A stretch of 64,000 bases of DNA from Lateolabrax maculatus. Taxonomy: Eukaryota > Chordata > Actinopteri > Acropomatiformes > Lateolabracidae. How positions within the stretch are numbered: position 1 is the first letter of the stretch; each line of letters starts with the position of its first letter. Both the position numbers and the translations under genes were made by a program. Of the stretch, positions 32,501 through 44,751 are shown in pieces. Below the pieces are notes generated by a model that saw nothing but the letters and a program-made list of their open reading frames with translations, searched no databases and was not told the DNA's origin. The stretch covers positions 5,127,501 to 5,191,500 of the forward strand of contig CM062215.1 of assembly GCA_031216445.1 (NCBI GenBank). The letters are read 5' to 3'.

Positions 32501-35500
32501 CAAAGACATTTGAAGAGAAGTCCATAAAAAAAGCCACAATTTAAAGAAAAACACACACAAAGCCACTTACGTGTTTTTAGCCTGCCCGTCCTGAAAACAC
32601 ATCTGTCCAACAAGTGCTGCTGACTGATCCCCGAGACACTGTTGTTAAAAGGACACACATAAATCTATCAGGTGGTGCCACTGCAAATACTTCAAAGCAT
32701 ATTAAGTACATGGAGACAATGTTGGAAAAGCAAAAAGAGAGATAAACCTACCCCTGAAATGGGGATACCTGAAAGAGCTCCAGATTTCTGTCAAAGGAAA
32801 AGATTGACTTGTTTAATAAGCAAACTTTGTATCTGAATGTTGAAGTGTTTTGTATCTTCTGGTATGTGTTGTATTATTGGCTGTAACAGCATCTTGGCCT
32901 TGGACACGTCTACACCAATGGGATATTAAATCAAACTATTGCATTTTATTGGCTGGACTGTTCAAATATCTGATCTTTTTGTCAGTTTATCAGGAAAATG
33001 TGCATAAACTGTCAATTTAAACTGATGTGTTTTTTTTAAAAGAAATAAGTTGCAATCATACATACATTTTTGTTGCTAAAATATCAAATTACAAACACAA
33101 TCTGTCATCAAGGGAAGAATCTTTCCCTGACAACAAAACTGAAAACAAAAGGGAATTACTCATTATTTGACTACATGAAGCCAAATAACAAAAATGTACT
33201 GATTTTAGTTCTACCACAACATTTTTAAGGTACTTCAACAGTGGGGGAAACAAGGGCACGTGTGAACCCATATAAATCAAAATGTCTTCACTCCTATACG
33301 TGAGGCTGGCGTTTGGGTTAGATGTTCAAAGGCAGAAAGTAAAGTCGGTTAAACAAAACTGTGCCAAAGAGTGAAGAGATTTAGGAGACGTGATGGAGGA
33401 AGATGGTCTGTCAGGAAAGCTGTGGACGTCAATGACAACCAGCCCAGCAGCATGCCACAACGGAAGCAATGAGGGGATGGGACCATCCCGTACATTTCCA
33501 ATAGAGCTTGTATGTATGCCCTTGTGTATGTGTGTGTGTGTGTGCGTGTGTGTCCAGATTCACTGAATGTCTGTTACCCACTCCTGAGTTGACCAGCTAC
33601 TTTCTGACACTTTTTTTGATGGTTATTTGTAATAAAACAGCTTTCCATTTGAATTTTTGTTTTTTTTGTCTGAATGTACAAGGAGGAAAAGCTTTAATAA
33701 CAACTTTAGACATAAAGTATGTGGCAGAAAATGACTAGAATCTGACCCGTTTATACTACTTTCCTACAGTCGGCAATAAGGCACACTAACTCAACAGCTC
33801 GGCTTCTGAAATGTCGGCCTTCATGTGAACGTTGGAAATGCACTGTGATGGCACGTATTAGCTTTGGAGAAGCGGGGCGGGTTACTTTAAATGATGAGGG
33901 AAAAAGTGATGGCGAGTATTACTTACCCGGCTAGAACATATTTTCTACCAGTGAGAGAAGAGAGACAATGGCACACAAAAAAAAATGCCTAAAATAATTT
34001 CTCAGTCAACCTTCATGCACAACACAGACAGAAGACAAACCTCTATTATCTTATTAGTCCCCTGTTGCATGAGACATTGCACTCTTTCAACACAACGCTA
34101 GAGTCACACTAGACACAGCGATGAAATCATTAGGAGAATAAGTTCATATAAACACATACAGTGAAATTTAAAGTAGACTAGCCTCGACAAGATACCGGTG
34201 GATTAATGCACGCTTACCATGAGGCCGTATATTTCTGAAGAACTCCTCACTCTGGGTAAGATCTCCATGGGAATACCAAAATATCTGATGGGAATTAAAG
34301 GAGCAAAAGCAATTTGAAATTAAACTAAAGAGCACAATCTTAGTGGTGTTTTGAATGGTTGTGATTTAAAAGTAATGCAATTATAAATGGCTTGTGTTGT
34401 TTTCTCCCACTTTTCTGTCATATTTTAAATAACTATGGCCTGATCGTTCAGGGATCTTTTCTAAATAAAAGGCAGTTTAATAGAATTGCAGACGAATGAC
34501 AGACAGCTGTCCTACTTGCAAAGCTCGGGGTCCCAGTCCAGAGTGTGAATGTTGAACAGCATGGTTCTGCTGGCGTTGGTCACGTCTGTGCAGTGGACCC
34601 CGCCTGACTTGCCCCCTGTCAGACTCTACACAAACAGAGTTTTTCAAGTTTTTCACAAAATCAGTCAGCGCGTCACGAGCACCACATAAAGTGTTGAGGC
34701 AGGCAAGTCTTCGCTCACCCAAATCAACCAGGAGTCCACGGTGCCGAACATGGCCCGGTGGGACACGACGGCCTGATGGACCTCGTCCACGTTGTCCATC
34801 AGCCAGCGGAGCTTCACTGCGCTGAAGTAAGTGCTGATCGGGAGCCCTGTTTTATGCTGCAGGATGACAGTGGCATTAAACAACTACAGTCTGCATTTGT
34901 TTGTTTTTTTTTTTAAATTGCACGGTGGAAATAGGAATAAAAAATGAAATATTCAGATAACAGGAATTAGATAACAACAGGACAATTGATAAAGCCTCAT
35001 TAACATGCAAAAACATCCAGCAACATTTCATGGGAAACATGTAAACAAAAGAGCAAAATGAAACAAAGCTTAGAGAACAGAAAGGAGCTCACCTTCAAGT
35101 GGTTCTTATTCCTTCCTGGGGTTTTGTTAATTAGGCGTTCCACTGTGGATTGAGTCCGCAGGTCGAGCCAAACTGAACACAAACACTGCAGTTAGTTCAT
35201 GGCAACCGAAATCAGTCAAATCCAACAACTCAGTCTGCTGGAAACACAACCAACAGGAAGTAGGGAGATTCAGAACTTTACCGATTGCATTATAGAGCGG
35301 CTCCCCTGTCTCTTTGTCCCAAACAAGCGTGGTCTCTCTTTGGTTGGTCACTCCAATAGCTAGACAACAATTACCAAAGATGTTGAGATCGAAAACACGT
35401 CTTTGAAATAAATCAAAATGATGTTCAAGTGCTGCTTCGAGGGAGCGGGTGGTAGCATCTGCCTTGTGTGTGCACACCTTTGATGTTTGAGATGTCTATG

Positions 35501-36672
35501 TTGAGCTGGGTGAGTTTTTCACACGTCCGCTCCATGCACTCGTACACCGAATGCAGAATTTCTTTGGGGTCCTCCTCCACCCATCTGAAGATGAGGACGA
35601 CAAATGACAACAAATCAGATCCACGATTTCTTTTTTTTATTTCGAGCGCATCTTTTAGGAATTGTATCAGATGTTTTCACTTACCCTTCTTTGGGGAAGC
35701 TCTGCTTGATCTCCACCTGATGATGGCTGAGGAGCTCTGCTGTTTTTGAATTGAACACCTTAAAAGAGAGAAAATAGCTTCAGCCAACTAACTCAAATCA
35801 CTTTATTCTTCGTGCATTCAGGGGAAGCTGACAGAGCCTGCGGTCACCCTAACCCTGCTAAAGGCCTCCTTTTAGGTAATTCATTATAGATGCTGATTCC
35901 CCTTTGATATTTACATTTTCCCAGCAGTTAAGGGATCCAAACTGGCATCTTTCAAACCTGCTACCTAATCTGGCATATTTTTGGACACAATTTCAATAAC
36001 AGCAGGCGCTGAGGGGATAAATAATAACTGCAAACCAAAAATAATGTAACTGGAGAAGAGACTGTGCAGCAGTGTTATTTTATCTACCGCTGCCTTCAGG
36101 TACTGTCAGAAATATGGCAAAAATGTCTTGATTTCACATGATTCAGCAGCAAAAAGGTCACGGACTTAAAAAGTAAATCAATTTAACTCAGTTTATCCAC
36201 CTTTTATTGGAGAAATACAGCAATCTAAATGGCTTTGGTGCCTTAATATTGCAGTGTAGCAGTTTTAAATGACATTCTGTATGGCAAAATGTCATTATTT
36301 GTCTCTAATGGAAGAAAGCTACGAGCAGAGGGCGACTCTGTCACCTTTCCACCCTCCTAGGAGCTGACAGGGAGCACTTACAGGCAGCTTCATTACAGCT
36401 TTTTAAACCAGAAACCTAACAACGACGAACGACACCAAACGCTGGTTACGAACCGTCGCTGTGGGCGCCGGACTACACGCTGCATTACAAGGACAGAAGC
36501 TGGCAGACCCACCCAAGGACACGGCCGGTTTGGACACATTTGTGTGAGTGACAGTGAATGTGACACGGCTACTGCGCTGGTTTTTCCTTACCAAAAACCG
36601 AGTGGAGCTCGTGCCCTGGTCGATGGCGGCTACCAGCGGGCCCAGCATTATCCGGTGTGAGGACGCGGCCAT
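29525..36672 (-). CDS. gk: Glycerol kinase
   Basis: Twenty coding exons in minus order: 36672-36592, 35758-35685, 35584-35478, 35359-35282, 35172-35093, 34856-34719, 34625-34516, 34284-34218, 32787-32752, 32638-32571, 32459-32417, 32328-32248, 32074-31996, 31808-31712, 31616-31532, 31386-31266, 31090-30947, 30825-30739, 30556-30470, 29535-29525. All are in phase, giving 557 residues (human isoforms 524-559). It phosphorylates glycerol with ATP to glycerol-3-phosphate. Visible are the N-terminal nucleotide-binding DQGTSSTRF, FGGY signature 1 (YFSAVKLRWLMDN, about 150-162), FGGY signature 2 (about 380-400, GIICGL to AALE) and the VDGGMTSN and KPSMPETTALGAA loops. A C-terminal hydrophobic anchor (about 535-551) matches forms that bind the outer mitochondrial membrane. 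The ATG at 36672 was chosen by homology; an in-frame ATG at 36684 is possible. The last exon has an alternative (see findings). Confidence 0.95.
30899..30922. repeat. (ATC)n trinucleotide repeat in a gk intron
   Basis: Run of about eight ATC/CAT units close to the gk donor at 30946; no coding consequence. Confidence 0.8.
31199..31213 (+). promoter_or_regulatory. CTCF-like motif in a gk intron
   Basis: CCAGCAGAGGGCAGC is close to the vertebrate CTCF core. Occupancy is not knowable from sequence. Confidence 0.4.
33515..33555. repeat. (GT)n microsatellite in a gk intron
   Basis: Short GT-rich run interrupted by GCGT, within the largest central gk intron (32788-34217). The rest of that intron shows no further coding exon that I can support. 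Confidence 0.75.
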
Positions 36673-36684
36673 GGTGCCGTTCAT

Positions 36685-36850
36685 CAGCAGCCCGGGAGCT
36701 TCTGCACCGACCTGGACAGGAAACCGATTACCACCACCGGCAAAGCGGCTCAGGCTCCAGCAGAGACGGGCGGTGGGAGAGTCGCGGAGTTTTGGACGTA
36801 ACGCTCGTCCCGGCCCTCGGTGATGACGCACACAGCTGCAGCCTAGCAAC
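36685..36850 (-). promoter_or_regulatory. gk: gk promoter region
   Basis: GC- and CpG-rich stretch just upstream of the gk ATG, with TGACGCA (a CRE-like half site, about 36824) and no TATA box. This is typical of a housekeeping start region. The precise start site is not determined. Confidence 0.45.
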
Positions 36851-37162
36851 AGCAGCGCAAAAATCGTTGAATATTTTAGCATTTTATCACAAATTCACTT
36901 TCAGATATGTTTAAATTATCATTAAAAAAAATACTAACACATTGGACTTATTGTGAATGTATATTAATGTCTGGTGGCATAATTTAAATAAAAAGTCAGC
37001 TTATATATAACTTATAAATATAGTTTATATATAAACTGACTTCTTCTATTTTTTATTTACATGTCCCTGCATAGCTACCAAGTGAACCTTTTCTCTGTTA
37101 ACGGGATTTTGATTGAAAATGAATGACTCTCGATCTGTGAAATTAACGGACAAAAGGAGTAG
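36851..37162. other. Intergenic between gk and tRNA-Glu
   Basis: AT-rich, no feature recognised. Confidence 0.5.
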
Positions 37163-37234
37163 TTCCCATACCGGGAGTCGAACCCGGGCCGCCTGGGTGA
37201 AAACCAGGAATCCTAACCGCTAGACCATATGGGA
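37163..37234 (-). tRNA. tRNA-Glu (UUC anticodon)
   Basis: A 72-base cloverleaf on the minus strand: acceptor TCCCATA pairs with TATGGGA, A box TGGTCTAGCGG, anticodon loop TTTTCAC with TTC, and B box GGTTCGACTCC. A T-run (TTTT, 37152-37155 on this strand) lies about ten bases downstream as a Pol III terminator. It reads like the canonical vertebrate tRNA-Glu and is probably functional. It is isolated, unlike the degenerate tRNA-like units in the nfkbiz intron. Confidence 0.97.
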
Positions 37235-38040
37235 AGTCATTTATCTGCCTTTCAATTAATGTTACTGATGCAATACATGGCCTACTATAATGATTCTCAA
37301 ATTTAGCAAATGTTTTGTTTTAAAATGACTTTTTAAAAAAAAACATAAACACAGTATTCCCGAATAAAAAATAAATAAAATTTTTGCCATTGAAAAGTGT
37401 CGGAGTCAGAAGAACAAAATTGGTTAATGTGAGGATAGGAATAAACACCACTTATAAGGACAATATTGACAGAAACGAAAGGGCAGGTTCTGCAGTTTAC
37501 CTCATGTGATTGCCTTGTTTTATAAAAGATCCCCGTGTCATAGTCTAGTCTTAATACCTTTATTATTTCGTCTGGTATGATTACATGTTTCATGTTACTA
37601 AGTTAACTTATGTTTAATCAAATTACCACAAACTTTTTTATAATTTATAGTTGGGGCAGGATAGTGATCCTGAGTGGGGGGGACCTGAACATCACCAGGG
37701 GCCCACAGTTTAATGTAGCATCTGGGCCTTTTAATTTAGCCTTTTAATACCATAAAAGTGCCCCATATCAATTCTAATAACTTATTACTATTAACATTAA
37801 CATTTCAACAAATTGTAAAAATGCACAAAAAATGTATTTATGAGGGCAGGGTGAATATTATTATTATTAGTATAAGTAGTTGTAGTATTTCCAACGTTTT
37901 ATTTTTATTTGTGTACTTATTTTAACGTTTTTAACATCTTATATTAACGTTTTTATATAGCGTCCTTGGTTTAATTTTTGTTAAACCTCATATTTAAGTT
38001 TAATATTTTTTTTAACATCTTATATCCGCGTGAAGGCTCG
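37235..38040. other. Intergenic with a decayed repeat
   Basis: AT-rich. A G/C-rich island at about 37655-37735 (GGGGCAGGATAGTGATCC then GGGGCCCACAGTTTAATG) has the look of a transposon fragment, but I cannot name it. Confidence 0.35.
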
Positions 38041-38056
38041 TCCCCACGGCGACTGG

Positions 38057-38070
38057 CGATGACGTCATCA
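38057..38070. promoter_or_regulatory. wbp4: Full cAMP-response element in wbp4 promoter
   Basis: TGACGTCA (38060-38067) lies within the symmetrical CGATGACGTCATCA, about 90-100 bases upstream of the wbp4 first-exon end. A CREB/ATF role is inference. Confidence 0.5.
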
Positions 38071-38156
38071 CAAATGGACGGTGTTGTCAATTGAAATGTG
38101 GGAAGCGGTCGTCTTTTTATTTGGTTCGTCTTAAAATCTTCGACTTGGGACTTAAA

Positions 38157-40921
38157 ATGTAAGTAATGAGATAAAGTCATCGCACAGACTCGTTACTGAA
38201 GTTACGACACGCAGTTAAATAATCAACCCTGGGCAGAAATTCAGCCTGTTAGCCGCGTTAGCTGCCGAGGCTAATGTATTAATTTATGTCAACTATTGAT
38301 GCTTTTGTGCATTTTCAGGGCTGACTACTGGAAGTCACAACCAAGGAAATTCTGCCAGTACTGCAAGTGCTGGATTGCCGACAACAAGCCTGTGAGTAGG
38401 CCGAAAGATACAGTTAGGATAGCATATACTTACATTCTGTGCTGATGTTTCTCATCATCTTTTTTTTTGCTCTGCAGAGCGTTGAGTTCCACGAAAGAGG
38501 GAAGAACCACAAAGAAAATGTGGCTGCAAAAATCTCTGAGGTATAAAACATTTATGTATTGTTTTTCTTTTTGTGTTTAAGCAAGGATTTAATGGCTTCA
38601 CCTGGTGACATGATATATGACATAATATGTATTTAATTTAGCAAAGTTTGATTTTGTTCCCCATTTGAGTAAAAAATCCAATCATGTGAGTTGAGTTTCA
38701 TATCCTAGATGAAGCTTTCCCATGTGATTCTCAGTCTACTTGCTGATTCACAGATGCACATAGATTGACATGGCTATAAAAGACAGATTATACGTAATCT
38801 ATACTCATCAATGAGGGTTCTCAGTGACACACGCAGACATGAATACTGACAGTTTTTCTTGCCCGTCTTGGCACAGTTCTCAGGACTGGCATGGAGAGAT
38901 AAGGTCCAGACATAACACCCTGACTTATTGGCTACTAAGCGCTGCCACTCATTGCATCCTATCTTTCTGTCTGCAGATTAAAAAGAAGAGCATTGACAAG
39001 GCGAAGCAGGAGGAACGTATGTCTAAAGAGTTTGCTGCAATGGAGGAGGCTGCGCTGAAGGCATATCAGGAAGATCTGAAGAGGATGGAAAGGGAGTCAT
39101 CAGGTAATTTTTTTTGACATTTTATTGAAATAATGTGTAGCATTTGGGCTACTCGGGAGGCGCTTTTGTTCTTTTATAACGTTTCATTTATTTGCTTTTC
39201 TTTTAGGATCAAGTTCACCACCCCAAACAACAACATGGCCAGAACCCCAGGCAAAGCCCCAGGCAAAACATCAGGCAAAAAATCAGGCAGGACCCCAGCC
39301 AAGACCCCAGGCAGGACCCCAGGCAGGACCACAAGCAAGGCAGCAGGGAAGACCCCATGGCATAAAACAGCAAAAGAAAGATAAAGCAGGCAGAAAGTTC
39401 AGAAACCAAACCGAAGCGCAGGTTTGGGTTGAAGGACAAGCAGATGATGGAGTCACGTACTATTACAACACAGTAACTGGAGGTGGGGATAACCTGAAAA
39501 CATCCTGTTTTGATACTGAAACTGTCCTTACAGCAATGTTATATTTGTATACTTTTTGGTCAAAATGCCTCTTTCCAACGTGGTTGTGATGTTATGTTTT
39601 ATTTGTCTTTAACTACAGAATCTCAATGGGAAAAACCTCAGGGTTTCCAGGGAGAACGTTCGGCCTCTGCACAGCCTGGGGAGGCTAAGGTTAATCTTTT
39701 TTAGTTTCTGTGCAGTATTAGTATGTAAATTCTGTTTTAAATGAGGTATTATACTGTCTTGGTTGCTGATAACTTGAATTTATGCATTAATACTGTGTTT
39801 CTCTTTAGAGCTCTTCAGGCTGCACTTGGATGGAAGCCGTTAGTCCTGATGGTTATACATATTACTACAACGCAGAGTCTGGAGGTAATATAATTGTTTA
39901 CGCATGTAAAACTCGTTTTAATTTTCACTGAATTCATTTATTCAGTCTTTATGGAGATATTGTCTGATAATTACATACTGTCTCTTCCTCACCTCACAGA
40001 GTCCAGCTGGGAGAAGCCAGCAGGCTTTCCTTTGAATGAGGCATCTGGATCTGGATCTGGATCCAGCAGAGAGGGAGAGAGTCAGGAGGAGCCTTCAACC
40101 CCTCAACTGGAGCCGCCCTCAGGAGGAGAGGAGATATCTGGTAGTGCTGCGGCATCTCAGGAGGCTGAAGGCCCTGAACAGGCCAGTCAGGATTCCAAAG
40201 TCCCGAAGATCAGCTTCAGGGTGAGAAGATCAGACAGTTAGCAAAGAACAATTTTAACTTCTGCTTGTCAAGATTCTTTAAAAAAAAATCCAGACTTTAC
40301 AGTTTTCCTCCTTTTTGTTTTGTTTGCAGAAAAGGAAAGCAGAAGCCGAGGGAGAAGATAAAGTAAGTGATGATGCTCCCAAAGAGGATGCTGAAGAGAC
40401 AAAAAAAGAGGAAGCGGTCCAAAGCACGTCAGCTGAACCTGAGGAGAAGAAAGCGGAAGAGCCGACACAAAGGAAGACGCAAGCCAAAAGGCCGAAAGGT
40501 GCCAATCCATACGGGGTCTGGGAACAGATCGAGGAAGAGGTGGATCCATAGTAAGTGCTGTTTGAATGGTTGATTAGGATACTGATAGACCATGGATTGA
40601 TCCACTGATTGCTATGCAGCCTACAGACTCTGATAAAGAATAGATACGAGTGCCAGCAGCCGCTAGTGAAAAGGCTCTACCTGTTCTTATTCTGGTCCGT
40701 TCTGTTCTTTCCTCTCCAGCGCCAGTGTGGACTTACAGTTGCCCCAGGTGGAGGGAAGCGCGGCCGGCGCTCCGGCCGACCTTCCGCCGGAGCCGAAACC
40801 GAAGTTCAAGGAACGCATCATCACCTCCCTCGGAGATGAAGGCGGGTCCGCTTCATTCAGGAAAAACAAGACACAGAACGGCAAATCCCGGAGTCTCCGA
40901 CAGAGAGACAACGACGACTGA
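38157..40921 (+). CDS. wbp4: WW domain-binding protein 4 (formin-binding protein 21)
   Basis: Coding segments: 38157-38158 (AT of the start codon), 38319-38391, 38478-38540, 38977-39103, 39207-39482, 39619-39689, 39809-39884, 40000-40220, 40330-40550, 40720-40921. The total is 443 residues against 376 in human. The product is a spliceosomal A/B-complex protein that binds SmB and proline-rich splicing factors. It has a U1C/matrin-type zinc finger (C13, C16, H30, H36) and two WW domains (about 160-188 and 209-237, each ending SQWEKP or SSWEKP). A lysine/glutamate-rich segment follows, with a conserved end (NPYGVWEQI, then SRSLRQR). The region between finger and WW1 is expanded by a Gln-Ala-Lys/Gly-Pro repeat, accounting for much of the extra length. 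The gene converges on mtrf1. Confidence 0.95.
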
Positions 40922-42008
40922 CCCAAACCCACAAAAACATCAAGCCAGAATGCAGCCGAATGAGACTTTCACACAAATACAACTTTTTCTAGGAACTTCT
41001 TGTTATTTTGATGCACCATTTGGATATTTTTTTCATTTACCTTGTATTAACATTTTCAGGACAAATTGGTCTGAGAAACTAATGCTGTTTCCTACAGAGA
41101 CATTTCTCTTAGAAATCTAGTCTACCACTGGACACAATCAATGTTCTTTTCTTTGTACGGAGATCTGTCATAATGAAAGCGTGCAACACTTTTATAGTCT
41201 TATCTTATGTGTACAGTATTGACAGCATCTCAGTGTGATAATTCTATTAATTTCTTCCTGCAGATGTACCTATACAAAGCAATTCAAAGAACTTTTTTTG
41301 TATTTTTTTACATAGTGAAAAACTAGTAAAGCATCCTTGTGGAAACAATATTGCAATATTTGTCGGTGAAAATACCATACTATCTTAAAGCAGTTTGGAT
41401 AAAAGTGATTAAAATGGGGAAATGTGAGCTCAGTATTTTATGACTGCCCGGATAACTTTACGTGAGCATAAGCTGGTCAGCTGGCACACGTATGCAGGGT
41501 GTGACATGCTTTTGGGGAGCGTGTGTGTATAAAACTGATAGGTGGCTTCACCGCACCCTGATTGGCAAAGAACCATGAAGGCAAGTTGCCAGCAATAAAC
41601 ATTACTGATGTGTGTTGCATTCAATATACTTAGCTAGTGAAAGCTGAAAATTAAAGCTCTGATCAGCACATGCACTTAGTTTGTACTAAAACAGTTACTC
41701 ATTATAATTTATAAACAAATATTACTCCTTCATAAAGCTATAGCATTATTTATGAAATTACCACGACAAAATAGATAATTTAATATTTTATTATAAAAAT
41801 AAAAACCTCTTAACTTAATTTTGAGAGAGCTGCAGTTGCTCTTACATTACATCATTTGCAATATGACTATTGCACAAGAATAAATTGTAATATCAATATA
41901 ATATATTTCTCAGCCCTGGTTAGCAGTCACAGTGCTGGAAGACATGTTGGAGAAATGCATCCACCGAATGACATACTGTATGTTCAGTACACTAAGTTGT
42001 AGTGGGTG
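40922..42008. other. Convergent 3' UTRs of wbp4 and mtrf1
   Basis: AT-rich sequence between two convergent stop codons. Plus-strand AATAAA at 41594-41599 and 41798-41803 can serve wbp4, and a minus-strand AATAAA at 41787-41792 can serve mtrf1. The transcripts may overlap at their tails. Confidence 0.55.
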
Positions 42009-44343
42009 TCAGTCTGCAGATTGTCCAGACTCCGGTGGTTTCAGACTGCTGCTGCTGCCCTCCACCATCTCCAGAAGAGCCTCCCTCTCCGCGTATTCAA
42101 GTACATCAGAGATCAGATCATGGAGAGCCTCGCCTCCTCTCATGAACTCCTGAAAATTATGAGAATGACAAACATAAAATGTACAGGTTTAACAGCTTCT
42201 TGTCATTTCTGCAGAATTTGGAAACACTGCCGCTCCCTTAATATCTAACCTTAATATCTCTCGTAACATATCCAGTCCTGTGGTCCGTGACACGATCTTG
42301 GCTAAAGTTGTAGGTACGGATCCTCTCTGACTGAGAGCGCGTGCCCACCTGTAGTACAAACAACAAAGATCGGTGAATTTTACAAACACTTTCCTGGTAA
42401 AAGTGTGTTGTTAAATGTGAATCCCCACTCACCTGCTGCTTTCGTGCTGTATGCCTCTGCTCAGTCTCTTTACCCATTATGCTCTGGTAGAGCCGGGCCC
42501 TCAGCACACGCATGGCGCGGTCTTTGTTTTGCAGCTGAGAGCGAGTCTGCTGACACTCGGCTGTTATACCTGTTGGGAGTACGGGGCCCGATGTTTATAT
42601 GACATGAAAGCAGAGCGGTCTCTAGTGTTGAGTGGGTTGAGAAGCATGGTTTACCGGTGGGAAGATGAACGACGCGCACCGCACTGTCTGTTGTGTTGAC
42701 ACTTTGGCCCCCAGCACCTCGAGATCTGAATGTGTCGATGCGAAGATCCTTTGGATCAATGTGGACGTCAAACTATGAACACAAAACACAAAAATAGAGA
42801 GGAAAACTTGTTAGTCGTGCTAATAAACACAGACTAGTGCAAATGCAGGTAAGAGTAGAGAGTACCTCCAGCGGCTGAGGCAGGATGATGACAGTCATGG
42901 TTCCTGTGTGGATACGCTGCATCCTGGAGGAGAGGCCCACCTCGGGGATCCTTTGCACCCGGTGTGTTCCTCCTTCATGCTTCAGATGTTTATAAACGTT
43001 CTCCCCATCTATTCTCACTGCTGCATGGTGCAAACCACCTGAGAGACACAGTCAACCAATGCAGTTATTGAAGTGGAAAACATTCAGACATTATGACTTT
43101 TCAAAGCGAGAAAGGCACAGGTGGAACTAATAACATTCATGATGTCTGTCTTTCCGTGGAAATGAATTAAACTAGAAATAAGTGACAAGCTATAAAACCC
43201 CAGAGCCGTGACTGTAGCAGGATGCCACCAAAGAGAAACAGTGGAATCAGAGAGACACAGTCACTTCACCAATAACATCAGCTTTGGGAAGACATTTTTG
43301 ATTAACCAATTTTCATTTAAAACACAGAATGATACAGAAATACAGACAAAAATATGACTTACCATACTCAGCAGGTGTGTAGTTCAAAACCTCAAAGTCC
43401 CAATTCTTGTAAAAGGCAAAACCCTGGTACATGTCAAACATTTCTCTGGTGAACTGCTGACAGATGTCCCCTGAAACCACATAAACGGATATTAAGAACT
43501 TACTGCATGTTGCTGTAATGTTGACCGTTATTATTATTATTACCAGCAGCCTCTCCAGTACGTCATACCTCCTGTTGTTCGTCCTGATACGACCTCCAGC
43601 ACAACATTACTGGACTCAAGGGGGTCAGTGGGCACAAGAGCTTTGATCAACTGGAGAGAAACACGACTCACTCATTAACACGGCGAGTTCTCTAACAAAT
43701 GTCTACACATATTTAATAAAGCATTTGTGTTCTTACATCTTTTCTCAAGGCCAGAATCTTGCGGGAGATCTGTGCTTCCTCCTCTTTCAGCAGCTGGGTC
43801 AGTTGTTCATCTTCATCTTTGGCACCAGCTGAACCTGCAGTCAGGGGGAGCACAGGAGGTGGTATTTGCACGCACGATGAATGCCCTTATTTCCTATGCA
43901 ATTACCAAATAATTACTTGTTACTGACAGAAATACAGAAACTAAAGAAAAGTGCTCACTATGCAGCAGTGACAGGACTTCCTCCAGGTCTTTCAGGGCCT
44001 GTTCAATACTCTCAAACACATTCGCCAGATGCTGCAGCTCTGTGTGTTTCTTCATAAGCACTTTTCTGTCTGACTCGCTGAGGTATGCATGCTGTAGCTT
44101 CTTGCTCAGGTCTCTGTGCTCGTCCATGAGCTGCTGGAGGTATCTCTGGACGGAATCTGTCGAGTACAAGTCCGCCAAATCACTGTGACGGAGGCGTTTT
44201 GGTGCCACCGTGGCCCAGTGTTGCACCTCTCTGATGCCGCCGTGACCTGTTAATGTCCTCCACCCTCCTCTTCCTCTTCCTCTGCCGCTGTGAACTACAC
44301 GGCTACACAGAGAGCACAGCCGGAAACAGCGACTGAGCAGCAT
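42009..44343 (-). CDS. mtrf1: Mitochondrial translation release factor 1
   Basis: Nine coding exons in minus order: 44343-43959, 43834-43737, 43650-43569, 43470-43363, 43038-42866, 42772-42655, 42569-42433, 42348-42250, 42149-42009. All are in phase, giving 446 residues (human 445). It is a class I release factor, catalysing peptidyl-tRNA hydrolysis on mitochondrial ribosomes at stop codons. An arginine-rich, acid-poor N-terminus (MLLSRCFRLC) fits a matrix-targeting presequence. The peptidyl-transferase GGQ is at 303-305. The codon-recognition region carries the extended PEVGLSSRMQRIHTGTM form that separates MTRF1 from MTRF1L. Being next to wbp4 also matches human 13q14. The first in-frame ATG (44382) would add 13 residues; 44343 gives the better presequence. 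Confidence 0.95.
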
Positions 44344-44751
44344 TTCACGACATTTAGAGGAGCAATGAGTGAAATAAAACAATATTCACACGCGTCGTTC
44401 AAGTGTTTACAACTGTTAAAGACCACGCTGCTACTGACCCGGATGTAGTTTGAGGAACGAAGAAGTGGATTCTGGGAAATGTAGTTTCATCGCATCGGCA
44501 GTTAGGCTAAACGTTTAATTAAATCGGCTTTCACAGGCTCAGTTGCTTCAACACACAAACACCAATGTTATTTTTTGTCAATAAGAATGTTAAAATAGTT
44601 AATATCATGTTAGTTTCCATCTTCATTGGCTCTAAAGTTTGACATTTTGACATCAGTGTTAAACGTTAGAAAAACTACATTAACGGCAGCCATCGGACCC
44701 GCCAACGGTTTCAACGTTTCACGCTAACTGACGTCGCTAATTAATGTCGAA
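44344..44751. promoter_or_regulatory. Bidirectional mtrf1/ccdc122 promoter with ZNF143 site
   Basis: The two start codons are 408 bases apart and point away from each other. At 44467-44485 the minus strand reads ACTACATTTCCCAGAATCC, a near-consensus ZNF143/STAF site of the kind common in short two-way promoters. No TATA box is evident. Confidence 0.65.

Noticed and set aside
33937..33945. Micro-exon in gk between exons 34284-34218 and 32787-32752
   Set aside because: An AG and a GTAAGT flank only four bases, which would break the frame; flanking exons already join in phase.
42009..44343. Identification as mtrf1l (mtRF1a)
   Set aside because: The extended PEVGLSSRMQRIHTGTM segment is the MTRF1 form, length and synteny also fit MTRF1.
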